DNA of 64,000 bases from a virus. The position numbers and the translations under genes are program-made. Positions 24,125-32,045 of this stretch are shown piece by piece. A model generated the notes under the pieces. That model ran no database searches. It had not been told where the DNA came from and saw only the letters and a program-made list of their open reading frames with translations. Location: positions 1-64,000 of the IMG/VR virus record IMGVR_UViG_3300036800_000031; one strand, 5' to 3'. Numbering within the stretch: the stretch's first letter is position 1; each line of letters begins with the position of its first letter.

Positions 24125-24651
24125 CGAATCGCCGAGCAATCACGAGGGGCGTAGGTGGAGTCCACCTTGGCCTGGAAGGCCGTGTAGGCGGCGGATTGGG
24201 TGGGGGTGGGGTTGGCGGGCTTGATAGCCGGGATCACCGTGTTGTCCCAAAAGTCGCGGGTGCCCTTCCGGGCATCGTTGTTCGACTGGCACGCTGCCAC
24301 CTGAGCCACGAGGCTCGTGTTCGCCTGGTTGTTGGCGCTGATGGCCGTCCTCAGCCCGACCCCGAGGCCGATAGTGAGCAGGAGGTCGAAGGCGATGATG
24401 GTGATGGCGAAGATGGTCCTGCGCCGGACGTCGGTCTTCAAGTCGGAGAGGGTGATGTTCAACCGCTCCAGGGCGGCAGTGAGTCCCCCCGCCGAAGCCA
24501 ACAGGTTGATGGAGGCAGCATCGGCGGCATCCCCAAGAACCTTCCGGGCCGCTGACGCCGCATCGTCTATCTTCCCGCGGGCGGTTACCTCGGCGTCCCC
24601 AAGAACCCCACGGGCCTGATCCTCTGGTGAGTCGTTCTCAGCTTTCGCCAT
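24121..24651 (-). CDS. Membrane protein with helical N-terminus
   Basis: 176 residues. A long charged/Ala-rich helical region, a helix ALERLNITLSDLKTDV, then one transmembrane segment (IFAITIIAFDLLLTIGLGVGL, residues about 92-112), then an extracytoplasmic C-terminus with two cysteines. ATG 24651 with AGGA six bases upstream. Resembles phage proteins beside holins; role unknown. Confidence 0.7.
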   Translation of the reverse strand: MAKAENDSPEDQARGVLGDAEVTARGKIDDAASAARKVLGDAADAASINLLASAGGLTAALERLNITLSDLKTDVRRRTIFAITIIAFDLLLTIGLGVGLRTAISANNQANTSLVAQVAACQSNNDARKGTRDFWDNTVIPAIKPANPTPTQSAAYTAFQAKVDSTYAPRDCSAIR

Positions 24652-24805
24652 TTCCATTCCTGTTCTCTTTGTCCAACGCTTCGGCAAGGGAACTCACCGA
24701 CAGGGCCAACTCTCCCACCACATCCACCAACTCCGGGAGGATGGAGTCGATTTCTCCCAGGGCAGCATCCAGGCGTCGTTCCTGTAGCCGGGTGGCTCTG
24801 CTCAT
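24638..24805 (-). CDS. 55-residue coiled-coil protein
   Basis: Read directly: ATG 24805 overlaps the stop upstream (ATGA), stop at 24638 inside the next gene. Sequence MSRATRLQERRLDAALGEID then a Leu/Val heptad helix (ILPELVDVVGELALSVSSL) and a polar end. It overlaps its downstream neighbour by 14 bases. Likely a small partner of the membrane proteins on either side. Confidence 0.65.
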   Translation of the reverse strand: MSRATRLQERRLDAALGEIDSILPELVDVVGELALSVSSLAEALDKENRNGNGES

Positions 24806-25191
24806 TTCGTCGTCTTTGGCTTTGTCCCCGGCAACGGTCCGAAGTTCGGGAGCGGCTCACAAGGGATACCGACTATCCCCAGCTTGGAGTCGATCAGCAC
24901 CATGTTCTGGCAAAGCTGAGAGTCGATGGTGGCGAGATAGAGGGCGAACTTTTCCTGTTCAACTCCGGCCGCAGCGAGGTTCGCCTGTTCGGTGACGTAG
25001 GTGGTTAGCAGGCTCCGGTTCGACTCGCCAAGCATCCGGTTCGCCACCGTGAGCACCGCCGTGGACAGCACCGCAGCGACCACGACTACCGCCACCACGA
25101 CCGTGAGCACGACTTTGATGAAGTCCACCCGGTCTTCATGCTTGGAAGTGAGAAGGAGGTCTTCTTTACGTCGGCCTAGCGTTTCAGACAC
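24802..25191 (-). CDS. Single-pass membrane protein
   Basis: 129 residues. A charged N-terminus (RRKEDLLLTSKHEDR), a very hydrophobic helix (VVLTVVVAVVVVAAVLSTAVL, near residues 27-47), then a soluble C-terminus with two Cys (QLCQNM, IPCEPL). GTG start 25191 inside the previous gene's end. Topology would suit a pinholin or spanin-like partner; unproven. Confidence 0.65.
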   Translation of the reverse strand: MSETLGRRKEDLLLTSKHEDRVDFIKVVLTVVVAVVVVAAVLSTAVLTVANRMLGESNRSLLTTYVTEQANLAAAGVEQEKFALYLATIDSQLCQNMVLIDSKLGIVGIPCEPLPNFGPLPGTKPKTTK

Positions 25192-25540
25192 GGTGATCTC
25201 CCTCTATCAAACCGTCCACGTCCACCCGTAGGCGGCTGACCTTCGTGCTGAGGCCGTCAGGCCCCAAAAGCACCATGTCCAGCGTTTCTTTGATGTGCCC
25301 GACGTCTGTCTGTACCAAACCCAGCTTCTCTTTCAACTGACGGTGGTCCTTTAGCAGTCCAGGCTCCTCATCAAACCCAGGTTCGGCCGGGCGACCGAGA
25401 ATCGCCTCGTCCAACCTCAGCCGACGCCGCCGCTTCTTGAAGAAGTTACGCGCCCACTTCGCCGCCAGCACCCCGACCGTGATGACCACGGCGAGACTGG
25501 CGGCTCCTGCGGAGATAGCTTCACTACTCACAGCCCACAC
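25184..25540 (-). CDS. Probable holin-like protein
   Basis: About 118 residues. One transmembrane helix (SLAVVITVGVLAAKWA) followed by a highly basic run (KKRRRRLR) and a coiled coil (LKDHRQLKEKLGLVQTD). Directly downstream of the endolysin gene, so a holin is plausible. The start is uncertain: GTG 25540 is chosen because the upstream part of the frame overlaps the endolysin and looks non-coding. Confidence 0.55.
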   Translation of the reverse strand: MWAVSSEAISAGAASLAVVITVGVLAAKWARNFFKKRRRRLRLDEAILGRPAEPGFDEEPGLLKDHRQLKEKLGLVQTDVGHIKETLDMVLLGPDGLSTKVSRLRVDVDGLIEGDHRV

Positions 25541-25571
25541 TGAGTGGCTCTCATGTCCCTGAAGGACCGAG

Positions 25572-26429
25572 TCAGACTGCCCCGGCGTAGTTCGGCCGGA
25601 GATGTCCCGTGGAAGAAGCATCGTCAATCACCCAGGCCAGGGCGGTGTCGGGGTCGCCGCCCCATCCAGGCTTGCCCCAGGCGGTCTGGTCCTTCGGGAG
25701 CTTCCAGAAGTAGTCGAAGAACGGGGGAGCGCCGGGAGGCATCGGATCACTGCGGATCGTTGCCCACCAGAAGCGCATCTGAGCCTGGACGGCTCCGGAG
25801 TCGGTACAACCGGTCGGGATCATGAACACACTTCCTTGGATGGTTGGAGCGGGAACAGCGAAGACGGCTTCGAACTGAGCCTCCGAGCCGCAAAAGATGT
25901 TCATGTCGAACACCCCTGCTGCGCCAGGGATAACCCCGTCACTCGCGTATTGGTGGATGATGCTGGGGAAAGCAACATTGCCGGGCTGGCCGTTATATTC
26001 GGCGAGCCAGAGGCCGATGGACTGGTCGTAGCCTTCGGCCGCTTCCGACTGGTTGAGGTACTGGATTGCCGGGTGTTGGGCGATCAGGCCCTTCAAGTGT
26101 TGGATGTAGGCCGCTTCGCTCAGCCCGTCCGGAAGCTCATCGTCATCGAACTGAGGCACCCCGGAGACGACGTTGTTGTAGGTGCCCTCCTCGCCTCCAG
26201 GGTCCGCTGTCCCCTCATCCATCAGGTATCCGCCGACAGCGAACCCGGCAGCCTTAAAGGCCATGATGTCGCTGACTGCGTAGGGGTTCACATAGCCGGT
26301 GCCCTGGTTCACCTTGACGATGGCGAAGGGCTGACCTCCGCCCCCCAGCCTCTCTAGCTCCGCCTTGATCGCGTCGATGTTGAGGGGGTGGGCGTTGTTG
26401 CTGGAAACGTCCACGCCGTAGTGACTCAT
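25572..26429 (-). CDS. Endolysin, GH25-type muramidase
   Basis: 285 residues. N-terminal domain: GVDVSSNN with the first catalytic-site Asp near residue 7, FAIVKVNQGTGYVNPYA, FAVGGYLMDEG and LWLAEYN, then DMNIFCG, all as in glycoside hydrolase 25 lysozymes that cut peptidoglycan glycan strands. Residues 205-285 form a separate Trp/Pro-rich part, probably a wall-binding domain. ATG 26429; a partial dyad motif lies just upstream. Confidence 0.8.
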   Translation of the reverse strand: MSHYGVDVSSNNAHPLNIDAIKAELERLGGGGQPFAIVKVNQGTGYVNPYAVSDIMAFKAAGFAVGGYLMDEGTADPGGEEGTYNNVVSGVPQFDDDELPDGLSEAAYIQHLKGLIAQHPAIQYLNQSEAAEGYDQSIGLWLAEYNGQPGNVAFPSIIHQYASDGVIPGAAGVFDMNIFCGSEAQFEAVFAVPAPTIQGSVFMIPTGCTDSGAVQAQMRFWWATIRSDPMPPGAPPFFDYFWKLPKDQTAWGKPGWGGDPDTALAWVIDDASSTGHLRPNYAGAV

Positions 26430-26462
26430 GAGCCTGAGACTATTCGGCGGAGGGGTAGAGGC

Positions 26463-26480
26463 CTTGGGATAGGGGACTTA
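26463..26480 (-). promoter_or_regulatory. Partial copy of the CCCCTAT motif
   Basis: On the minus strand AAGTCCCCTATCCC, 34 bases upstream of the endolysin start. It matches most of the motifs at 1611-1628 and 6419-6439 but keeps only half the dyad. A promoter for separate lysin expression is possible. Confidence 0.25.
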
Positions 26481-27335
26481 CAGCGCCCGGATAATCCACT
26501 GAGCGGCCAGGTAGGGGGTCATGTTGTTCATGGCCGTTCCCCTTCCGACCGCCGAGACTGTCACGCTGTGGACGTGGAGAGCTGTCTCATTGTCGGTAAC
26601 GGCTTCGGCGACCCGGAAAGTGCTGCTCAGGGCACCAAGAGCGAAGTTGCCCCCTCCGGTACCGGGAGCGGCCTGGTACACGTCGTCACGGGTGTCGGCG
26701 GTGTGAGCGTGGGCCTGGCTCTCCGTCCCCGTCGAAGCGGGGTGGGAGTGGGTAGGCATTTCCCCGGTGACCATCGTGTGGTTCTGCTCACCGCCTACCG
26801 ACCCGAGCGGCAAGTTCGGCTGGGTGTTGCTGCCGCCTATGCCGCCGGTTCCAGCGATCATCCGGCCCCGAGCGTCGGGGAGAGTGGTCCCACCGAGTGA
26901 GGCCATCAAGTCGGGATAGGTGGTGCCGCTGAAGGTGCTGCCGTCCATGAGGAGCCAGTTGGTCGGGACCGTTGACCCGTGGAAGGGGACACTGGCCCCG
27001 ATAGGCACCAGTCCGAACGTCCCTCCCGCAATCGAAGTCGCCAAGGCTCCGTCCACCACCATGCGAGTCCCGAACAGGTGGAGCTCAACAACCGAGTCCA
27101 CCGAAACGACGACGTGAGCCAGGCGGTCACAAGTGACGGCCGTCGTAGCACCGTTTATTTCCACCTGGAGGGTTCCATCGGCGTTGAGGGCGGTAACTAC
27201 CCCTCGGGCGAACTGAACGTCTGTAGGGGTCGGTGGGACCGGCGTAGGGGCCGCTGGGGCACCAGCGATGATCTTCGCCAAGGCACTCGTAGCCGCGCTG
27301 GGAGCGTTCGAGGGAGTAACGGGGGGCATGGTCAT
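26478..27335 (-). CDS. Tail-collar-domain fibre protein
   Basis: 285 residues. Residues 40-105 are an OB-like domain (GVVTALNADGTLQVEINGA). From 112 a phage tail-collar domain: PIGASVPFHGSTVPTNWLLM, DGSTFSGTTYPDLM, LPDARGRMIAGTG. Then His-rich HTMVTGEMPTHSHPA, typical of metal-binding fibre tips, ending with APYLAAQ-like WIIRAL. Likely receptor-binding or fibre-anchor protein. ATG 27335 in ATGA overlap. Confidence 0.85.
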   Translation of the reverse strand: MTMPPVTPSNAPSAATSALAKIIAGAPAAPTPVPPTPTDVQFARGVVTALNADGTLQVEINGATTAVTCDRLAHVVVSVDSVVELHLFGTRMVVDGALATSIAGGTFGLVPIGASVPFHGSTVPTNWLLMDGSTFSGTTYPDLMASLGGTTLPDARGRMIAGTGGIGGSNTQPNLPLGSVGGEQNHTMVTGEMPTHSHPASTGTESQAHAHTADTRDDVYQAAPGTGGGNFALGALSSTFRVAEAVTDNETALHVHSVTVSAVGRGTAMNNMTPYLAAQWIIRAL

Positions 27336-28633
27336 ACGAAGACCGATCCAGTGATCTGCCGACGGGGCTTGCAGGTCACCTGCATAGCGGAACTGACATC
27401 CAAGGGGATTGTGTATTTCTGAATGATGTAGGTGCCGCCAATACCCATTCTCTCTCGGAGGAGTTCGACAATGTCACCTTCCCAAAGGGCCGGGTTCGGG
27501 ACACACTGAAATGTCGGTGTGTCGAAGGCGGTGAGGATGAGTTGGAGTTGGGCGTAGGCAGCAGAGTCGATCTTCGCCTGGGCTTGGAGGGCCGTATCCG
27601 GCAGGGCCGTCACCCCGGTGCTACTGAAGCCGGGAATGGCCTGAGTCTCGAAGATGTAGGGGACCGGGCCGATGGTGCTCAGCGTCGGGTGAGCCGGGTC
27701 GTAGTAGCTGGGACTGGTCGGATCGGTATTCCAAACTTCCCCTTGGACGGGTGGAGCGTTCCCCCCGGCTCCGGTGCCGATGGCGATAACCCCGCTGTAG
27801 GTTTGGGTCTCGTCCAGGGTGTTGTCCATTTCTACAACCGTGCAGTTCTGCCCTTCTTCGTAGGACAGCGGGAAGACGGTCTTTGTGAAGGTCGGATTGC
27901 CCAGTTGGTCGGTGGTGGCGAGCGGTTGCATCACCACTTGGCCTTGCGTCCCGAAGAACAGTTCCATCCCTCCGGCAGCGGCGAGAGTTTGAGCATCGGC
28001 CCACGGGTCGTTACTGCTCGAAAGTGCAGCCCCGAAGGTAGTCGTGGGAACCACAACTGATTGGCCTGAGTTGATGTATCCGGGGGGAATCGGATTGGTC
28101 GGGGTAACGGAGAAGTTGAGAACCTCAGCAGGAAGCCAACGATTCGACAGCAAGGATTCTACCGCTTGGGCGAGGTCAGTCCCCGAAACAATCTGGTAGG
28201 GGGCCGTCCATTTGAGCCGACTAATCTCGGCTGCCCGGTCACTCCCTTTGATGTCAATGGTGATTTGGTCACCCGTGTCAGTGACCTTCGGCTGAGACAT
28301 CCTGAACACACCAAGGCTGCACATATCCGAAGACCCGTCGGAGTATTGGAAACCCCGGAAGACGTGAAGCTCATTCCCCGACAACGGGTGGAGAAGGTCG
28401 GTCGGGTCTTTTGGAATGTAGCTGTCCAACGACCTTCCCCGGCTGACCAGTTGAAGCGTCAGGGTGGCGCGGGTGGACGCGGTGGAATCCCTCGTGACCG
28501 ATCCGCTCAGGACGTTGGGAAGCGACTGGAGGAAGGTGGTGCCGTGATATACGTCCACCCGCACCACTCGGGTCTGGTTGGTGTCAGAGAGGGCAGCAAG
28601 GTATCGAGGGGTAAGCCCTAGCGGATCGGGCAT
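27332..28633 (-). CDS. Minor tail protein (baseplate hub type)
   Basis: 433 residues. VVRVDVYHGTTFLQSLPNVLSG, TLTLQLVSRG, then VFRMSQPKVTDTGDQITIDIKGSDRA is the pattern of actinophage minor tail proteins between the distal-tail-like protein and the fibres. Ends with a beta domain GDIVELLRERMGIGGTYII. Probably part of the tail-tip hub. Confidence 0.75.
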   Translation of the reverse strand: MPDPLGLTPRYLAALSDTNQTRVVRVDVYHGTTFLQSLPNVLSGSVTRDSTASTRATLTLQLVSRGRSLDSYIPKDPTDLLHPLSGNELHVFRGFQYSDGSSDMCSLGVFRMSQPKVTDTGDQITIDIKGSDRAAEISRLKWTAPYQIVSGTDLAQAVESLLSNRWLPAEVLNFSVTPTNPIPPGYINSGQSVVVPTTTFGAALSSSNDPWADAQTLAAAGGMELFFGTQGQVVMQPLATTDQLGNPTFTKTVFPLSYEEGQNCTVVEMDNTLDETQTYSGVIAIGTGAGGNAPPVQGEVWNTDPTSPSYYDPAHPTLSTIGPVPYIFETQAIPGFSSTGVTALPDTALQAQAKIDSAAYAQLQLILTAFDTPTFQCVPNPALWEGDIVELLRERMGIGGTYIIQKYTIPLDVSSAMQVTCKPRRQITGSVFV

Positions 28634-28634
28634 C

Positions 28635-31600
28635 TCAGGGCTTGTCCTGCGGGATGCACACCACGATCACTTCAGTCATCGACTGAGGGGTGGTCCGGTC
28701 AGCCCCGGTGTACATGTCTCGCGGACGGTTCGGCCCGAGGGCGATGTAGTAAAGCTCTCCCGGCATGTCCGAGCGGAAACACAAAGTGACCCGCCGCTTG
28801 CGGAGAGCGTCGAAGGCTTCCCAATCTGCAAGGCTCCCGAACCACAATGCGAGATCGAAACTCGGGGAGTAAAGGTCTCCTCTGACCAACACGGTGCTCA
28901 CCCGGCCGAACGGCTGGAACGAACCTTGTTGTTCGATCTGGTCAATCTCATGGCTCAACCGGATACCACTTGCCGTAGATCCCACTCGGCTTGACGTCCG
29001 ATAGAGGGGGATAGCCCCAGGGTTTCCGTCAGCGTCGAGTCCGGGGCTTAGCGGGTCTACCAACCAAGGCCGGTCGGTCTCCAGAGAGTTTGCCTTCACG
29101 ATTGACCAGTTGGAAGCGACCGACTGACCGAACTCCTGGCCTATCGTCCGGCATCGGTAGTAACGCTGGATGGCGAACGGCCCTTCGTAATCGGTCCCGT
29201 AGGTGGTCTGATCCGGCTCATTGATCAATCCAACATCTCGGATGTCGGCCCACGTGATGAGGTCGGCGCTGCCCTGCATTTCGACGGTCGTGGCCTGATT
29301 GGCGAAGCCGCCTATGGACCACCGTTGAACCTGTGAAGTCTTAGAGTCCTTCGCTGCCTTGTAGTGGTCGAACACCTGGGTGTCGGTGAGGACCGTCGGG
29401 TAGATTGCGATGTTCCCCAGCGTCCCCTTTTGGAAGCCGATATGGCTAACCCCGATTCGGGCGTTGAACGTAGCCCCGCCCACGGTTCCAGAGAACGTAG
29501 CCGCCGCCGCTTGAACCCCGTCGATGTAGAGAATCTGGTGGCCGCTGGTATGGGTAGCAACGATGTGGTGACGTCCGAGGGTGATGGGCGCAGAGACCTG
29601 AGAAGAAGTAGAAATCCCCACCAAGAACAGTATTTCGTCAGCGTTTTGGAGGAGCCACCAACCGGCTTCGCCAGCACCCCCGGCCGGGTTACCGGTGCTG
29701 ATGATCGTTTGGAAGTTAGATCCGCTGATGTCTTCGATGTCCACCCAAGCCTCAAAGGAGATCACCTGTTGGCCCAGCGGCAGTGCGGTCTGGATGAAGC
29801 CGCTAGTTCCATCGAACTTCGCTCCGGTTTCGCCGGGGAAGGCTTCGATAAACCCCTGCTTCCCGAAAGTGATCCCGCCCATGACCGCACCGGCCCCGGC
29901 CGAGCCACAAAGATCGGTCACCGTTGTTGAGAAGGGAACGTCGTCCAGGGGCCAGTAGTTGGAAGGCCCATCGTTGAGGATCGTCAGGTCGTAGCCCAAC
30001 GTGCCGGGGAAGATTCCACAGGTGTCAGTGTTGTGGATTTCACCTCCCGAGACAGAAACGTCGTCAATCTGGATCAACAAGCGGGCAAAAGCCGCCCCGC
30101 CCGGAGCTTCGGCTTCCAAGAAGGGAAATACCCAATCAACCAGCCCGTCGGTGTACCCGTCCCCGTTGTTGATAGAGAGCAGCGTGAAGGAACTGTCGTA
30201 CCAGTAGATATTGACGTGGACCACGCGGGCAATGGTCGCCGCCAGCATCGCCGCCATAGCCGTGTACATCTGCCCGGGGACGACGGCGTACTCACCAGCG
30301 ATGGCGTAGGCAGCACCGTCAACCCCTCCAATGATCTCCATTGAAGCGGTCCCATCGAGAGACACCGTGGTCGAAGGGGCGAGCGTGCAACCGATGTACG
30401 GTGCCCAACTCCCCAGCCCCAACTCGAAGGTGGAATCTTCGGCACTCATGATGTTGTCGATACCGATGGAAGTCAGGGCGGTGATAGGGCACCCGGTCGA
30501 TGAATCCGTCTCGGCTGCGGTGAGGAGTGAGGGAGTGGCCGGAGAATCGAACTTCACTGTGAAGATTCGGCTTCCGAACAGCGAAGAAATCCCACCCGTC
30601 TCGGTGACCCTCACATAGACGACGTAGGTAATGTCGGTTTGGAGGTTCACTGATGAAAGAACCGCAGAGTTGGCCGCAGTGGTCCCGGCGAAGTCGGTGA
30701 TCAACCCCGCAGATTGTTGAGGGTTGAACCCTGTTTTCAGAGTGGTTGACAGTTCGTAGACGTACCCGTCGTATCCGATCTGGCTCAGCCCGGCCCCCAA
30801 ACTCGCCGCCCAAGTCACCGTCGGGTTGCTGGTGCGGACGGGGGAGGGGGGACCCGTCACGTTCACGACGGGTCGGGGAACGGCGAAGAAGATGGAGTCG
30901 GAGGCGAAGGGGCCTTGAAGGTCGTGGTAGCTCTCCTGGGTGGCTACCGACCAGTTGTAGGTCACTCCGTCGGCCAGGAGGCCAGCCGGGATCGTGAAGT
31001 GGTAGATGCTGCCGAGGTCATCCACCGGCATCGGCCACGTCCCCGGCGGTGAACTGACAAAGCTCGTTCCGTTCCAGTAGAGGTAACTGCCACCCGCTTG
31101 TTTGATTCGCAACAGGGCACCGTTGAGAAGGCCGGAGTCGGTGCCCTTCTGAGCAGTGAACTGAAAGCTCATCCCGAGGTTGGAGTCCTCGTAGGTACCG
31201 CTGGCCGGTGCGTTGAGAACGGGGGCAAAGGGAGCGTCGGCCGTGACGTAGGTGATGATGATGTAGGGGGAGATGGCGTTCGATCCGTCGAAGGAACCTT
31301 CCAGCGTTACGGAGCCGTGAACGAACGACCATCCACCACCACCGCCACCGGCCGCGCTTCCCGGGGTTCCACCACCACCACCGCCTCCGCCGCCATACCA
31401 ACCGCCGCCACCGCCGCCGCCGCCACCGCCGCCGGTCGTGCCCGAAGCTCCGGCTCCCCCGCCGCCACCGCCACTGACTCCAGCCGCTCCGGCCGTAGCC
31501 CCACCGCTGGTTACCCCGCCCGCTCCGTTCGCCGGGTGACCGCCCGCCCCACCGCCTCCACCGAAGTTGCTGACGCCTTGGCCGTTGGTTCCCGGCTGAC

Positions 31601-32045
31601 TCCCGATCTGCCCGCCCCCACCGCCGAAGCCCCCCTGATACCCCGGAGACCCGGCGAACGGCCGCGAGGCCCCACCGCCTCCTCCTCCTCCTCCTCCGGC
31701 CGCTTCGATCAGGATGACCGCCGTTGAGCTTATGCAAGCCGCAGAAGCCCCCCCAATGCCCCCGTATCCCCCGTTAGCCGTCCCGCCGCCGGTTCCGGTG
31801 CCAGGGGTGCCTCCCGCCCCCCCGGCCCAGTGGGCGACGTTACAGGTGATGAAGTCACCGATGGAGAGCGGGATGAACCCGACGAGGGTGCTTCCGTTGC
31901 CGGGGGGTGCGGCTGCATCGGCGGTGGTTGGTTGGCCCGGTTGACCCACCCCCCCGCGCACGCTCGCCAGAACCCCTCCGTCGATCATGTTGGCGGGGGC
32001 AGTGAAGGTGCCGTCGGCGATGAAGGTTCGGTTGTTGGTGGTCAT
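28635..32045 (-). CDS. Large minor tail protein with LamG domain
   Basis: 1136 residues. Order: N-terminal strand (RTFIADGTFTAPANMIDGGV) and glycine-rich domain, residues 20-250; fibronectin-like domains, 265-520; carbohydrate-binding-like region 540-670; a LamG/concanavalin-type domain 740-900 (AKFDGTSGFIQT, HHIVATHTSGHQILYIDG); a C-terminal domain 930-1136 resembling distal tail proteins (GDLYSPSFDLALWFGS). Likely the main tail-tip/adhesin polypeptide with several sugar-binding domains. Starts at the tape-measure stop. Confidence 0.8.
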   Translation of the reverse strand: MTTNNRTFIADGTFTAPANMIDGGVLASVRGGVGQPGQPTTADAAAPPGNGSTLVGFIPLSIGDFITCNVAHWAGGAGGTPGTGTGGGTANGGYGGIGGASAACISSTAVILIEAAGGGGGGGGGASRPFAGSPGYQGGFGGGGGQIGSQPGTNGQGVSNFGGGGGAGGHPANGAGGVTSGGATAGAAGVSGGGGGGAGASGTTGGGGGGGGGGGWYGGGGGGGGGTPGSAAGGGGGGWSFVHGSVTLEGSFDGSNAISPYIIITYVTADAPFAPVLNAPASGTYEDSNLGMSFQFTAQKGTDSGLLNGALLRIKQAGGSYLYWNGTSFVSSPPGTWPMPVDDLGSIYHFTIPAGLLADGVTYNWSVATQESYHDLQGPFASDSIFFAVPRPVVNVTGPPSPVRTSNPTVTWAASLGAGLSQIGYDGYVYELSTTLKTGFNPQQSAGLITDFAGTTAANSAVLSSVNLQTDITYVVYVRVTETGGISSLFGSRIFTVKFDSPATPSLLTAAETDSSTGCPITALTSIGIDNIMSAEDSTFELGLGSWAPYIGCTLAPSTTVSLDGTASMEIIGGVDGAAYAIAGEYAVVPGQMYTAMAAMLAATIARVVHVNIYWYDSSFTLLSINNGDGYTDGLVDWVFPFLEAEAPGGAAFARLLIQIDDVSVSGGEIHNTDTCGIFPGTLGYDLTILNDGPSNYWPLDDVPFSTTVTDLCGSAGAGAVMGGITFGKQGFIEAFPGETGAKFDGTSGFIQTALPLGQQVISFEAWVDIEDISGSNFQTIISTGNPAGGAGEAGWWLLQNADEILFLVGISTSSQVSAPITLGRHHIVATHTSGHQILYIDGVQAAAATFSGTVGGATFNARIGVSHIGFQKGTLGNIAIYPTVLTDTQVFDHYKAAKDSKTSQVQRWSIGGFANQATTVEMQGSADLITWADIRDVGLINEPDQTTYGTDYEGPFAIQRYYRCRTIGQEFGQSVASNWSIVKANSLETDRPWLVDPLSPGLDADGNPGAIPLYRTSSRVGSTASGIRLSHEIDQIEQQGSFQPFGRVSTVLVRGDLYSPSFDLALWFGSLADWEAFDALRKRRVTLCFRSDMPGELYYIALGPNRPRDMYTGADRTTPQSMTEVIVVCIPQDKP

